The translations under genes and the position numbers were made by a program. Under the pieces are notes generated by a model. It did not search any database. It had not been told where the DNA came from and worked only from the letters and a program-made list of their open reading frames with translations. Below are positions 23,699-33,000 of a DNA stretch of 64,000 nt, piece by piece. How positions within the stretch are numbered: position 1 is the stretch's first letter; each line of letters starts with the position of its first letter. The DNA comes from Candidatus Uhrbacteria bacterium (lineage in GTDB: Bacteria > Patescibacteriota > Patescibacteriia > 2-12-FULL-60-25), in assembly GCA_016222815.1 (NCBI GenBank), contig JACRQE010000005.1, positions 62,001 to 126,000 on the forward strand. The letters run 5' to 3'.

Positions 23699-23727
23699 AT
23701 CTAAGCAGTATTTTGGGATTCTGTCAA
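23699..23727 (-). promoter_or_regulatory. Promoter of the VWA gene
   Basis: On the minus strand TTGACA (23722-23727) is followed after 17 nt by TTAGAT (23699-23704). Confidence 0.65.
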
Positions 23728-23751
23728 GAGATGGATATCGGGGTTACCCCC

Positions 23752-23780
23752 TTCCAATGCGGCGATTTTATAGGTAATCT
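23752..23780 (+). promoter_or_regulatory. Promoter of smc
   Basis: TTCCAA-N17-TAATCT; the ATG lies 8 nt after the -10 box, implying a leaderless message. Confidence 0.5.
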
Positions 23781-23787
23781 ATTGGCC

Positions 23788-26076
23788 ATGTATTTAAGCC
23801 GATTGGAACTCCAAGGGTTCAAGACTTTCGCCCAGCGAACGGTGCTGGAATTCATGTCCGCCGAGGCCGGCAAACGGGGGGTAACGGGCATCGTAGGGCC
23901 GAACGGGTCGGGCAAATCCAACGTGGCCGATGCGCTGCGCTGGGTCATGGGCGAGCAGAGCATGAAACTATTGCGCAGCAAGAAGTCCGAAGACGTCATC
24001 TTTTCAGGCTCGGCAAAGAAATCCAGGGCGGGTTTCGCAGAGGTCGGCATGACCATCGTGAACGACAATAATTCGGAGATAGATTTGCCGGAAATAGTGA
24101 TCACCAGGCGGCTGTACCGCGACGGGCAATCGGAGTACGAAATCAACAAACAGGCGGCGCGCATGTCGGATGTGGTCATGCTGTTGGCGCAGTGCGGCAT
24201 CGGCCAACGCACCTACAGCGTCATCGGCCAGGGCATGGTGGATGCGGTGCTGACGGCCAGCCCTTCGGAACGCAAGGAATTCTTCGACGAAGCTTCGGGT
24301 CTGCGGCCGTTCCAGCTAAAACGCACTTCGGCCATGAACAAACTGGATGGGGCGCGCGACAATTTGCGCCAGGCTGAGATCTTGATGCGCGAAATTGAAC
24401 CGCGCCTGACTTCGCTCGAACGCCAGGTCAAGCGGCTGAAACAGCGCGAGGCTTTGGAGCAGGAACTCAAACAGTTGGAACGCCAGTATTTCGGCAGCGG
24501 CTGGGCCGAACTCAAAGCCCAACTGGCTGCGGCTACGGCTAATGCGGACAAGCTGAAGACCGAATTCTCGGTCCATAGCAGCGAGGTCGATAAACTCGAA
24601 AGCGAACTCGGACAGATGGAGAAGGCGACTCCGGTGTCGAGCGAATTGCGGGAGATGAGGACCGCCATCGATGCCTTGAAGGAAGAGCGCTCCAAGCTCC
24701 GCGAAAAGCAGATCAGGCTGGAATCGAAACGTGAAGTCAGGCAGGTCGAACAACGCAAGCCGTGGGCGCCTTTGCCGCTCTCGAAGATTATCGAACGCAT
24801 CGAGACATTATCCAAGACACAGGACGAATTGCTGGCCGAACTCGAGGCTAAAGCGCCTGATTGGGACAAGGTGAAGAAGCTGGCACAGAGCGTGAAACAG
24901 GAAAACGAGAAGCTTTTAACCCAGCTCCAACAACCGGCGCCAGAACCGACGAAAGAGGAGAAAGCAGACCCGGAATTGGAGAAGGAATTCGCGGTTTTGG
25001 CCAAAGAGACGTCGGATATCACGAGCAAGATTTCGGATCTGGAAGGCAAACTCCAGGCATTGAACAAGAAAGAAGACGAGAGCCGGGCGCATCTTTTTGA
25101 GCTGCAGCGCCGTCTGACTTCCAAGAGGCATGAAGCCCAGCAGGCCGAACAGCGCGTGTCGTCGGCAGCGGTGGAGATGGCGCGCCTCGAGACGCGGCGT
25201 GACGGTTTTTTGACCGAGCTGCGCCAGCAAGCCGCGGATCTGGAGAAAGACCTTGAGAATATCGCAGGTACGGTCGGTAGGGGCGAGGTTGCCTCGCCTC
25301 AGGGCGGGGATACCCCGCCCCTACAAGGTGAACACCTCCGCTCGCGCATCCAGAAACTGCGGTCACAACTCGAGTGGATCGGCGGTATCGACCCGGAGAC
25401 GGTCAAGGAATACGAGACCACGAGCGCACGCTTTGAGCAGCTTTCTACCCAATCCGCTGATTTGCGCCAAGCCATCACCTCGCTCGAAATGGTAATTTCC
25501 GAATTGGACAAGACAATCAAAGAAAAGGGGGATGTGGCGTTCCGCGAGCTGAATCGAGAGTTCGGGATTTTTTTCAAGAAATTGTTCGGAGGCGGGGATG
25601 CGGAGCTCATAAAAATTGAAAAAGAAGACGTGCCGCGCACCGCGTCCGAAGTGCCGGGTCTGGAAGGCGAAGGGGAGCAGGTGGTTGGCGATGAGGACGA
25701 AGAAAATGTCCAGCCCGCAGGAATTGAGATCCAGGCTACGCCGCCGGGCAAGCGGCTCAAGGCAATCGCTTTGCTGTCGGGCGGAGAGCGGGCTTTGACC
25801 TCCATTGCGCTCATCTGTGCCATCATGGCCATCAACCCTTCACCGTTCGTGGTTTTAGATGAAGTAGATGCGGCCCTGGATGAGGCTAATACCCGTAAAT
25901 TCGCGGAGATCGTGGATTCGCTGTCTGATTGGACCCAATTTATCGTGGTCACCCATAATCGGGCGACCATGGACAAGGCAAATGTCCTGTACGGGGTGAC
26001 TATGGGCGATGATGGCGTATCCCAGCTTTTATCGGTCAAATTAGGCCAATCAGAAGGGTCAGCCATCAAGACTTAA
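23788..26076 (+). CDS. smc: Short SMC-like chromosome segregation ATPase without an evident hinge
   Basis: Start at ATG 23788 (MYLSRLELQGFKTF), the standard SMC N-terminus; the track's 149-residue extension runs back through the VWA gene promoter. The 762 residues contain Walker A GPNGSGKSN (about 37-45), signature LLSGGERAL (about 664) and Walker B FVVLDEVDAALDE (about 687). Bacterial SMC usually has about 1150-1200 residues with a globular hinge. Here two short coiled coils meet at a Pro/Glu-rich stretch (about 325-390) and no hinge domain is seen. A family A repeat is inserted in frame at about residue 497. No scpA or scpB lies nearby. Confidence 0.9.
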   Translation: MYLSRLELQGFKTFAQRTVLEFMSAEAGKRGVTGIVGPNGSGKSNVADALRWVMGEQSMKLLRSKKSEDVIFSGSAKKSRAGFAEVGMTIVNDNNSEIDLPEIVITRRLYRDGQSEYEINKQAARMSDVVMLLAQCGIGQRTYSVIGQGMVDAVLTASPSERKEFFDEASGLRPFQLKRTSAMNKLDGARDNLRQAEILMREIEPRLTSLERQVKRLKQREALEQELKQLERQYFGSGWAELKAQLAAATANADKLKTEFSVHSSEVDKLESELGQMEKATPVSSELREMRTAIDALKEERSKLREKQIRLESKREVRQVEQRKPWAPLPLSKIIERIETLSKTQDELLAELEAKAPDWDKVKKLAQSVKQENEKLLTQLQQPAPEPTKEEKADPELEKEFAVLAKETSDITSKISDLEGKLQALNKKEDESRAHLFELQRRLTSKRHEAQQAEQRVSSAAVEMARLETRRDGFLTELRQQAADLEKDLENIAGTVGRGEVASPQGGDTPPLQGEHLRSRIQKLRSQLEWIGGIDPETVKEYETTSARFEQLSTQSADLRQAITSLEMVISELDKTIKEKGDVAFRELNREFGIFFKKLFGGGDAELIKIEKEDVPRTASEVPGLEGEGEQVVGDEDEENVQPAGIEIQATPPGKRLKAIALLSGGERALTSIALICAIMAINPSPFVVLDEVDAALDEANTRKFAEIVDSLSDWTQFIVVTHNRATMDKANVLYGVTMGDDGVSQLLSVKLGQSEGSAIKT
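25277..25324. repeat. Family A repeat inside smc, in frame
   Basis: GTAGGGGC...GCCCCTAC, exactly 48 bp (16 codons), encodes Gly/Pro-rich VGRGEVASPQGGDTPPLQ within the distal coiled coil of SMC without breaking the frame. Confidence 0.85.
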
Positions 26077-26235
26077 CAAAAAAAGGCTTAAAATAGAGGA
26101 AATCAAATATTCCATGGCTAATCTAAGCCATTTTATGCTTACTTGACAGTCATTATTCCATCTGGTTTACTCTTAACAGATCTTTGAAACGGCCTTAGGG
26201 AAGACCGTTTTTTCGTCCCTGCATACGCCGCATGG
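26077..26235. other. Spacer after smc
   Basis: It is AT-rich and has no gene. A possible hairpin with a T-run (acggcctTAGGgaagaccgttttttcg) near 26190-26216 may end smc transcription. Confidence 0.4.
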
Positions 26236-26264
26236 TTGACAATAAAAGCTGGATGTGATATAAA
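26236..26264 (+). promoter_or_regulatory. Strong sigma70 promoter of the 26.3 kb RNA
   Basis: TTGACA-N17-TATAAA, with no ORF of coding character downstream before 26555. Confidence 0.75.
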
Positions 26265-26270
26265 TACCAA

Positions 26271-26440
26271 TCAGCAAAAAGAGATTTTGAAAAAGGAATA
26301 ACCGGATTACCACGAGGTCTGTGGCAATCCGCGTCCACGACAAGCATGGAACCTCTTCGTAGGGTGCCGCAGGTCTTCGGACTTGCACTCCCCTATAAAT
26401 AGGTTTCTTGGATGCGGATTACCAGAGCCCTCGTTTTTTG
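26271..26440 (+). ncRNA. Candidate structured small RNA with two alternative pairings
   Basis: The central segment TGGcAATCCGCGTCC (26322-26336) can pair with GGATTACCA upstream (26304-26312) as a local hairpin. It can also pair with GGATGCGGATTACCA downstream (26410-26424) as a 15-bp closing stem. The two partners share the same 9 nt, so the folds exclude each other. Inside lies a UUCG-capped hairpin (GCAGGTC-TTCG-GACTTGC). The RNA ends in T-runs near 26434. The size and strong promoter would suit a 6S-like RNA, but I cannot confirm the family. Confidence 0.5.
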
Positions 26441-26514
26441 TATCTAAAATTTTTTTCGCTTTCTACTAAACAGGAGAGCGGCCAAGGATGGCTAGTCCGT
26501 CGGCCTGTAACGTC

Positions 26515-26543
26515 TTTACACTTGAACCGTTTCCGGCTAAGAT
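26515..26543 (+). promoter_or_regulatory. Promoter of the 26555 gene
   Basis: TTTACA-N17-TAAGAT; the ATG lies 11 nt after the -10 box. Confidence 0.5.
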
Positions 26544-26554
26544 GGCGCATCAAT

Positions 26555-26764
26555 ATGGTCAAAGCCAAAGTCGTTAAAATCGAAGGTGATAAGGTCGTTT
26601 TGGGCCTGGTGGACGGGCAGTCTTTGGTGTTGCCGGCGGAGTCGATAGAGGGCGAGTGCAAACTGGGCCAAGACGTGTCTGTCGTGGCCGCAGTCCTCGG
26701 AAGTGAAGATGCCGGACGCCAGCGCATAGCTCATCACATCCTCAACGAACTATTGAAAGGGTAG
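26555..26764 (+). CDS. Small beta-barrel-like protein
   Basis: Start at ATG 26555 (MVKAKVVKIEGDKVV), since the track's extension overlaps the upstream RNA and promoter. The 69 residues alternate strands and turns (KVVLGLVDGQSLVLPAESI) and end in a helix (HHILNELLKG), similar to small OB- or S1-like folds. It may bind nucleic acid, but no family is recognised. VanW follows after 37 nt. Confidence 0.65.
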   Translation: MVKAKVVKIEGDKVVLGLVDGQSLVLPAESIEGECKLGQDVSVVAAVLGSEDAGRQRIAHHILNELLKG

Positions 26765-26801
26765 CATAGGAAAAAAAGCGAAAGTCATATAATATACTGA
26801 C

Positions 26802-28634
26802 ATGTCCGAGAAGAAGTCCCGCGTGCAGACACTGAAGATATTTTTGATTTGGACCAACGTAACGGTCGGGATTTTGGGTTTGGGTTGTATCGTGGCCGCA
26901 GGCTCGCTCGTGGCATACGACCGGATGTACGAAGGCAAGTATTTCCCCGGTGTCCGCGTCCTGGGAACCAGGTTGGATGGTTTGACCAAAGATGAGGCTC
27001 GGAAGGCAGTCCAAGATGCGGTGGATGCGGCTATGGCCAAGGGATTGCATTTCAATTACCGCGGTCGCGACGTCACATTGGATGCGATGGCTGTCTCGAC
27101 CGATCCGGATTCTTCGCGTGACCTGGTCAGGTTCGATTATAACCAGGCTTTGGATAAGGCGTTCGAGTTAGGGCACGGTAGCGGCTGGCAGATGAATATC
27201 GCCGAACAGCTCAGGCTCCGGGTGTATCCGATGGATACTCGGGCAATAGTCACCATCGACAGGCCGGCTATCACCGAAGCATTGAAGTTCAACCTTAAAG
27301 ATGACCTGAAGGATTTCAAGAACGCAACCCTGACCATCAATGCGTCGTCGTCGCACCCAGAAGTCACTATCGTCTCCGAACAGGAAGGTCGAACATTGGT
27401 CGTCGAACCGGCATTGGATGAGCTCCAAAAACAGGCTGAAAAATTGGATTTCAAACCCATCAACTTGAGTGACCAAGCCCTCAAACCCACGGTCACGGCG
27501 AGCGATTTGGAACCGGCGATGTCGCAGGTTTTTGGCTACCTTAACCGGCCGACCATCACCTTCATTCATGAAAAGAAGACTTTCGCGGTGACGACTTCCA
27601 CCCTGGCGTCCTGGATAACAGTGACCGGGACAAAGGACCGGATAGGGCTGACCATTGACCCGAGCAAGTTCGCGGCAAGTTTGCCGAACGTGGCGCCGGG
27701 CATCGAGAAAGAGAATAAGAAAGGCACGCTTGTGTTCAAGGATGAGAAGGTGCAGTCGTTCGAGCCGGGCACGGAAGGCGTGGCGTTCGACGCGCCGGCC
27801 ATGCTCGACAAGATTTTGTCCGAATGGCCAACGACTTCGACATTCCCGATTTTGACCAAAATTTTACCCGCGACTTTGGCTGGCGAGGATCCGGAGAAAC
27901 TCGGCATACGCGATCTGCTGGGGGTCGGATATTCGAAGTTCAGCGGTTCGCCGAATAACCGCCGCAAAAATATCGCGCGGGGCACGGAAATCATGAATGG
28001 CCAGATCATCCAGCCGGATGAGGTATTCTCGGTTTCTGAAACCGTGGAGCCGATTGATGCGGCGCATGGGTGGTTCCCGGAGATGGTCATCAAAGGGAAT
28101 GAGACCAAGGCTGAATACGGCGGGGGCTTGTGCCAAATCGGGACCACGGTGTTCCGTGCGGCCATGAAATCCGGCTTGCCCATAATCGAGCGGCAGAACC
28201 ATTCATACCGCGTGGGTTATTACGAACCGGCGGGCACGGATGCCACCATATACGGACCGCATCCTGATTTGCGTTTCAAGAACGACACGGGCCACCCGAT
28301 CTACATCAATGCTTATGGGGTAGGTGATGAGCTGTTCTATGAATTTTGGGGCACCTCGGACGGACGGAAGGGCGAAATCGGACAGTCACATATCTACAAT
28401 CTTGTGCCGCCCCCACCCAAGAAATTGATCGAGACTTTGGATTTGGAACCGGGCAAAAAGAAACGCATCGAGACGGCCCATACGGGCGCTGATGCGGATT
28501 TTACCTACTCAGTGACATTCGCCAGCGGGGAAAAGAAAGAACAGGTTTTCCGCAGCCATTATCGCCCGTGGCAGGAGGTTTGGTTGGTCGGTGTCGAAAA
28601 ACTGTCAGCTACAAGCACAGCCAACGGGGAATAG
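26802..28634 (+). CDS. VanW-family cell wall protein
   Basis: In this 610-residue protein one N-terminal membrane segment (VGILGLGCIVAAGSLVAYD) leads to two peptidoglycan-binding-like beta/alpha repeats (about residues 45-330). The VanW domain follows: NIARGTEIMNGQIIQPDEVFS, then EYGGGLCQIGTTVFRAA and HSYRVGYYEPAGTDATIY. The C-terminal about 70 residues form a beta-rich G5-like tail. VanW proteins are extracytoplasmic and tied to cell-wall or glycopeptide-related functions, with no settled activity; resistance should not be inferred. TATAATATACT lies just upstream as the -10 region. Confidence 0.9.
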   Translation: MSEKKSRVQTLKIFLIWTNVTVGILGLGCIVAAGSLVAYDRMYEGKYFPGVRVLGTRLDGLTKDEARKAVQDAVDAAMAKGLHFNYRGRDVTLDAMAVSTDPDSSRDLVRFDYNQALDKAFELGHGSGWQMNIAEQLRLRVYPMDTRAIVTIDRPAITEALKFNLKDDLKDFKNATLTINASSSHPEVTIVSEQEGRTLVVEPALDELQKQAEKLDFKPINLSDQALKPTVTASDLEPAMSQVFGYLNRPTITFIHEKKTFAVTTSTLASWITVTGTKDRIGLTIDPSKFAASLPNVAPGIEKENKKGTLVFKDEKVQSFEPGTEGVAFDAPAMLDKILSEWPTTSTFPILTKILPATLAGEDPEKLGIRDLLGVGYSKFSGSPNNRRKNIARGTEIMNGQIIQPDEVFSVSETVEPIDAAHGWFPEMVIKGNETKAEYGGGLCQIGTTVFRAAMKSGLPIIERQNHSYRVGYYEPAGTDATIYGPHPDLRFKNDTGHPIYINAYGVGDELFYEFWGTSDGRKGEIGQSHIYNLVPPPPKKLIETLDLEPGKKKRIETAHTGADADFTYSVTFASGEKKEQVFRSHYRPWQEVWLVGVEKLSATSTANGE

Positions 28635-28649
28635 TCGAAAGAACCATAC

Positions 28650-28678
28650 TTCGTAGAGCGTCGTATGGGTGCTATACT
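28650..28678 (+). promoter_or_regulatory. Promoter of hsp20
   Basis: TTCGTA-N17-TATACT with TGC before the -10 (extended -10). No CIRCE is seen here. Confidence 0.5.
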
Positions 28679-28687
28679 GTCTTTGTT

Positions 28688-29056
28688 ATGCAGATATTTT
28701 CACCCAATGAATGGGCCAGCACCACGAATGAAGGGCAACTGTCGGTGGACGTGTTCCGCGACGGGGAGGATTTGGTCGTGCGTTCGACCGTGGCCGGAGT
28801 GAAGCCCGAAGATTTGGACATCTCGATCCATGGCGATCTGCTGACCATCAGGGGCAAGCGTTCGATGGTCAAGGAGGTTCCGGAGGACGATTGGTATTAC
28901 CGAGAATGTTTTTGGGGAGCCTTCAGCCGTTCGTTGGTCCTGCCGTACGAGGTGGCTACGGATTTAGCCCAAGCCTCACTCAAGAATGGCGTGCTCGAAA
29001 TCCGCGTCCCGGTGAGGGAACATGGGAAGAAGGTGGATATCGCCTGGGAGGAATAG
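28688..29056 (+). CDS. Hsp20/alpha-crystallin small heat-shock protein
   Basis: Start at ATG 28688 (MQIFSPNEWAS), just after its -10 region. The 122 residues contain the alpha-crystallin domain: LSVDVFRDGEDLVVRSTVAGV, then DLDISIHGDLLTIRGKR and ASLKNGVLEIRVP. Such proteins hold unfolding proteins as oligomers. The N-terminal arm is very short. A strong terminator follows. Confidence 0.92.
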   Translation: MQIFSPNEWASTTNEGQLSVDVFRDGEDLVVRSTVAGVKPEDLDISIHGDLLTIRGKRSMVKEVPEDDWYYRECFWGAFSRSLVLPYEVATDLAQASLKNGVLEIRVPVREHGKKVDIAWEE

Positions 29057-29089
29057 TTAAAACTTGGGTTCATTAAGTTCGAAAAACAA

Positions 29090-29115
29090 AAAGACGCTGA
29101 TTTCAGCGTCTTTTA
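29090..29115 (+). terminator. Terminator of hsp20
   Basis: AAAAGACGCTG-attt-CAGCGTCTTTT. Confidence 0.9.
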
Positions 29116-29128
29116 TGCAAGATGGTCA

Positions 29129-29196
29129 CGTCGTCCTGAACAAGTCGAAGGATCTCAAAAAGGTTTTTCGACTCCGCTTCGTTTCGTTCAAGACGA
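29129..29196. repeat. Family B repeat, second copy
   Basis: CGTCGTCCTGAAC...GTCGAAGGATCT and CGACTCCGCTTCG...GTTCAAGACGATG form a degenerate palindrome related to that at 19572. Confidence 0.6.
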
Positions 29197-29254
29197 TGTT
29201 CTGGACTACTGCTTTTATATTGACTGATTACACTCCCGATTTTATTTGCGGCAT

Positions 29255-29262
29255 GCTATACT
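29255..29262 (+). promoter_or_regulatory. Extended -10 promoter of the 29284 gene
   Basis: TGCTATACT, the same extended -10 as before hsp20 and the 63452 gene, without a clear -35. Confidence 0.5.
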
Positions 29263-29283
29263 TTTAGCGCTAGATAGACAGCA

Positions 29284-30045
29284 ATGTGGCAGAACGTTGT
29301 CGAACGCTTTAAGTCCCTGACCATGGAACAGAGGATAGCCATGGCTGTTCTTGGAATTTGCGGAATTTTGGCCATGGGTCTGTCGGTTTATCATCTGCAG
29401 AATACAATCCGTTCGCCGTTTTTGGTCGACAGGTCCGTGATTGCGGATGCCAAGAAAATCATCGGCGAAACGGAGTCAGAAAAAATCGCGCGGGAGAAGC
29501 GCACGGATACAGACGGGGACGGCTTGGCGGATTGGGACGAATCGAATATCTACCATACGAACCCGAACCTGCGCGACAGCTGCGGCGACGGTTATGCGGA
29601 TAACGTCCGCGTGCTGACCGGAAAGAATCTGGGCTGCGTCAATTCGCCGAACCAGGGCGGCAACCTTGATTATTCGATGGTTGCGGCATCAAGTTCGGAT
29701 TTGTTCGTCACCCCGGATGGGACGAACCTTTTGAACGGACCGTTGCAGGATGCGAGTTCGTCAGCGGGTCTTGTGCCGGTGGGCGACGTCAGTGCGCAAG
29801 CGGCCGGTGTATTGGCTCGCGATCCGGTCACGATCCGCCAAGCGCTGATCGAAAGCGGCAAAGTCGACATCAACGAAATCAACCAACTAACGGACCAGCA
29901 GCTGCTGGATATCTATGACGCGGCCGTAGAAGCAGATACGCGAAGCCTGAATCCCGCGAATGCGGCACAGGGTACGCAGACCAAACCGGATGCGGGGAGC
30001 CAGCCGTTCCTCGGGATCCCGCAAACAACCACAACCCAAAAATAG
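29284..30045 (+). CDS. Membrane-anchored protein with a calcium-loop motif
   Basis: In this 253-residue protein a single membrane segment (IAMAVLGICGILAMGLSVYHL) is followed by a charged linker and DTDGDGLADWDE. That is a classical calcium-binding loop as in thrombospondin type 3 and similar bacterial surface repeats. The rest is low in structure with a Thr-rich tail. The stop codon lies 1 nt before the ATG of the giant protein gene, so the two are probably translated from one mRNA and may act together at the cell surface. Confidence 0.75.
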   Translation: MWQNVVERFKSLTMEQRIAMAVLGICGILAMGLSVYHLQNTIRSPFLVDRSVIADAKKIIGETESEKIAREKRTDTDGDGLADWDESNIYHTNPNLRDSCGDGYADNVRVLTGKNLGCVNSPNQGGNLDYSMVAASSSDLFVTPDGTNLLNGPLQDASSSAGLVPVGDVSAQAAGVLARDPVTIRQALIESGKVDINEINQLTDQQLLDIYDAAVEADTRSLNPANAAQGTQTKPDAGSQPFLGIPQTTTTQK

Positions 30046-30046
30046 T

Positions 30047-33000
30047 ATGTTCGACCATCGCAAACTGTTCCGCGCGGTAGCTAAGACGGCCATGGCCACG
30101 AGCTTGGTCATGTTGCTCGTGATGTCGTTCGGCCTCACGGCACCGGAAGCCAAGGCGCAGGATGCGGAGGGCGATTATGGGGAGGCGGCACAGGCGGCAT
30201 CGGCAATGGACTGCATGTTTGCTGAAAAAGCGAATGTTGCAGCGCCCTACGGTAACGGAACTTGGATTGCTCACACACGTGAGTGCTATTACCTTGATAT
30301 CGTCAAAGCACGTATCGCCCAAGCGCGCGGCATGTGGCAATTTTTAGTGGTCAAGGCGCTGTTGAGCGTTATGCATAACGCGACCATCGCTTTCAGCCAG
30401 CAGATGGCCAATTGGGCGCTTGAGGGTTTTCACGGAAAACCGGCTTTTTGGGAAAAAGGGTTCAAACAGATGATGCAGGATGCGGCGCTTGAGACCATAA
30501 ACCGATTCATAGATGAGGCTGACAAGAGTTGGGGACTGGGATTGTGCCAAAAACCGGATTTTGCTTTCAAGATGTCGCTCGGTTTGGGCTTGCCGGGAAC
30601 CATCCCGCCTCCTGATTGTACATTGCAGACGATCGCTAAGAATTACACGGAAGTCTATCAATCTCTGTCAGCGCGCGAGGTGGCTACTACCTTGCTCAAG
30701 GGCGTGGACACGGGAGGCAATGACCTGGATGTTTCGTTGCGGGCCCACAGCATGTTGGCTGAGCGCATCAACGATGAGTTGACGGGCGATACTTATGACC
30801 GCAACGAGACGCGCGGCCTTAAGTATGTGAAGAAAGGCCCATTCAGCAATATCATCAAAACTCCGGCAGTGACCGTGGATGAAACTCTTCGGGCATCAAA
30901 TGTCGCCAGAACCACCAAGGAGGTGAACATGGCGGAAATGAACACGTTGGCTTTGTCAGCCATGTGGACCGGCATCAAACAGCTGCCGCTCGTGGCCGGC
31001 ATGACGGTTTTGACAACCGTGGCCAATGCCCTTCTGCAGAAGGCTTTGGCCGCTTTGATGGAACCTGAAGGAAGTTCTGATGATGTCACGGCTCTTGATC
31101 TGACCAGCCCGTTCGCAGAGGTGCAGAACCAGCCGCGCAAAACAAGCGCGCTCCAAAAAGCATTCACGGACATCATCACGCCGAACCTGATAAGCCAGGA
31201 AAATCTGGATTTGATCAGCGAGATGTCTCTCTGCACCGACCCGCGCGGATATTGGAACTGCACCATGGACGAAGGTATGGGTTCAGCACTGCGCGGCGTG
31301 ACCGAAAACGGCGCTTACACCGTACTGCGGGCATCGGGTTTCGGTGGCGGGACCGAATATCTGCATCCGGATTGGGAGCTCATCCCGGTGACGGACACAA
31401 AGAACGATCAGGATGTCGGCTGTTACCAACGCTCCTATTGCGCCTCGAATCTGGCGAAACTCCGGTTCGCCCGCATCCTGCCAATCGGCTGGGAATTGGC
31501 GGCCAATTCACCGTTCAACGTCAAGGCCAACGGCAAGTACGTGACATTAGGCGAGGTCATGGCCGGGTACAACGACTGCAACGCGAACAATGCGGTGGAC
31601 GCGCAGCACAAGTGGTGCCACCTGATAGATCCGGCCTGGGTTTTGACTTCGCCTCCGTTCCAGTGCCAGCTTAAAGGATATGGCGATACTTTGCAGGTTC
31701 CGGACATGAATGTCCGCCTGCAGGAGTGCAGTGATCCGGTTTCGTGTCTGCAACGCGACGATAAAGGAGTGTGCACCGGCGGTTATGGTTACTGCTTATC
31801 TGATAAGACGGTCTGGCGGTTTGCGGCTGATTCGTGCGAAGAGAAATTCGTGAGTTGTCGGACGTACCAGTCACGCGCCGAGGGTTTCCAGCAGGGACAA
31901 ACGGTTTCGTACCTGCGCAACACTTTGGATTACGGGGCGTGCAACCAGGACAACGTGGGTTGTATGTATTACGCCACGATCCATGACGTGAGCACGACGA
32001 CGACCGGCAAATGGCTGAACAACACGGAGTGGGTCAAGAACTCCAAGGGCCTGAACGCAGGGATCATCCTGGACAAGGCCGGCACGTTCGGCACGCCTCG
32101 CGTATATTTCGATTCCAAAGTCCAGGCGTGCAACGCTTCGGCAGACGGTTGTACAAAGGTCATGCAGTTCACACCAGGACAGCCGGCGCTGAACTTGGTG
32201 CGCAACGGATCATTTGAATCAGTCCAACAGAATAAACCTGAATTCCTGGACGGTTGGGTAAAAGGCATAAACGAAGCGCCTTATTCTTCGGACTTGTTCC
32301 AATCGGACAACGGTTTCGTGGCGCAAGACGGCGCACAGAGCCTGGAGATGAAAACGCCGGTTAATTTCTTGGCGATTCCGTGGCAGTGGGTATGGATGGC
32401 TCCGACGAGGAATTACGTCCTGTCGTTCTATGCCAGAGCCAACGATGCGGCTGGAGCGCATAAAGCTTCGGTTTCGGTACTGTTGTACAAGTGGCCGGTC
32501 ATCGCGACCAGCCAGGTGGTGAGCAGCAACACGAAGTATTACCGGAGCGCGAACTGCAATTCAGTGGAGGCCGTGCCGGTCAAGCTGAATAACGTCCAAG
32601 CCACGACAATCTTCAATAGCGCCGGAGTAGGCAGCGAAAATTTGACCGGCGACTGGCAAAAATTCACCTGCGAATTCGTATCAAACAAAGATGCTTATTT
32701 CGGGCAGGTCATCGTGGGCGGAGTGAACGCAGCCATCGACTCGATCCAACTCGAAGAAGGCGATGCGCCTACGGATTTCACGGATGGGTTGGCTTCGGGC
32801 CTCAAATCGACCCACCTGAAATTGGCTCCTGAAGAATATCTGTGCACTGGCGACGACAAAGTGGACCGCAAGGAGTGCGCGAGTTTCGCCCGGGTCTGCC
32901 GCCAGACCGATGCTGGCTGCCAGGGCTACACGGAAGTAGGGGGCGGGGACCAGACAGAAATCCCGGCCATCCTGTCGAGCAACGACGCATGCCCGAATTC

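Noticed and set aside
26802-28634. Vancomycin resistance gene
   Set aside because: VanW-domain proteins are widespread wall proteins; none of vanH, vanA, vanX or vanRS is nearby.
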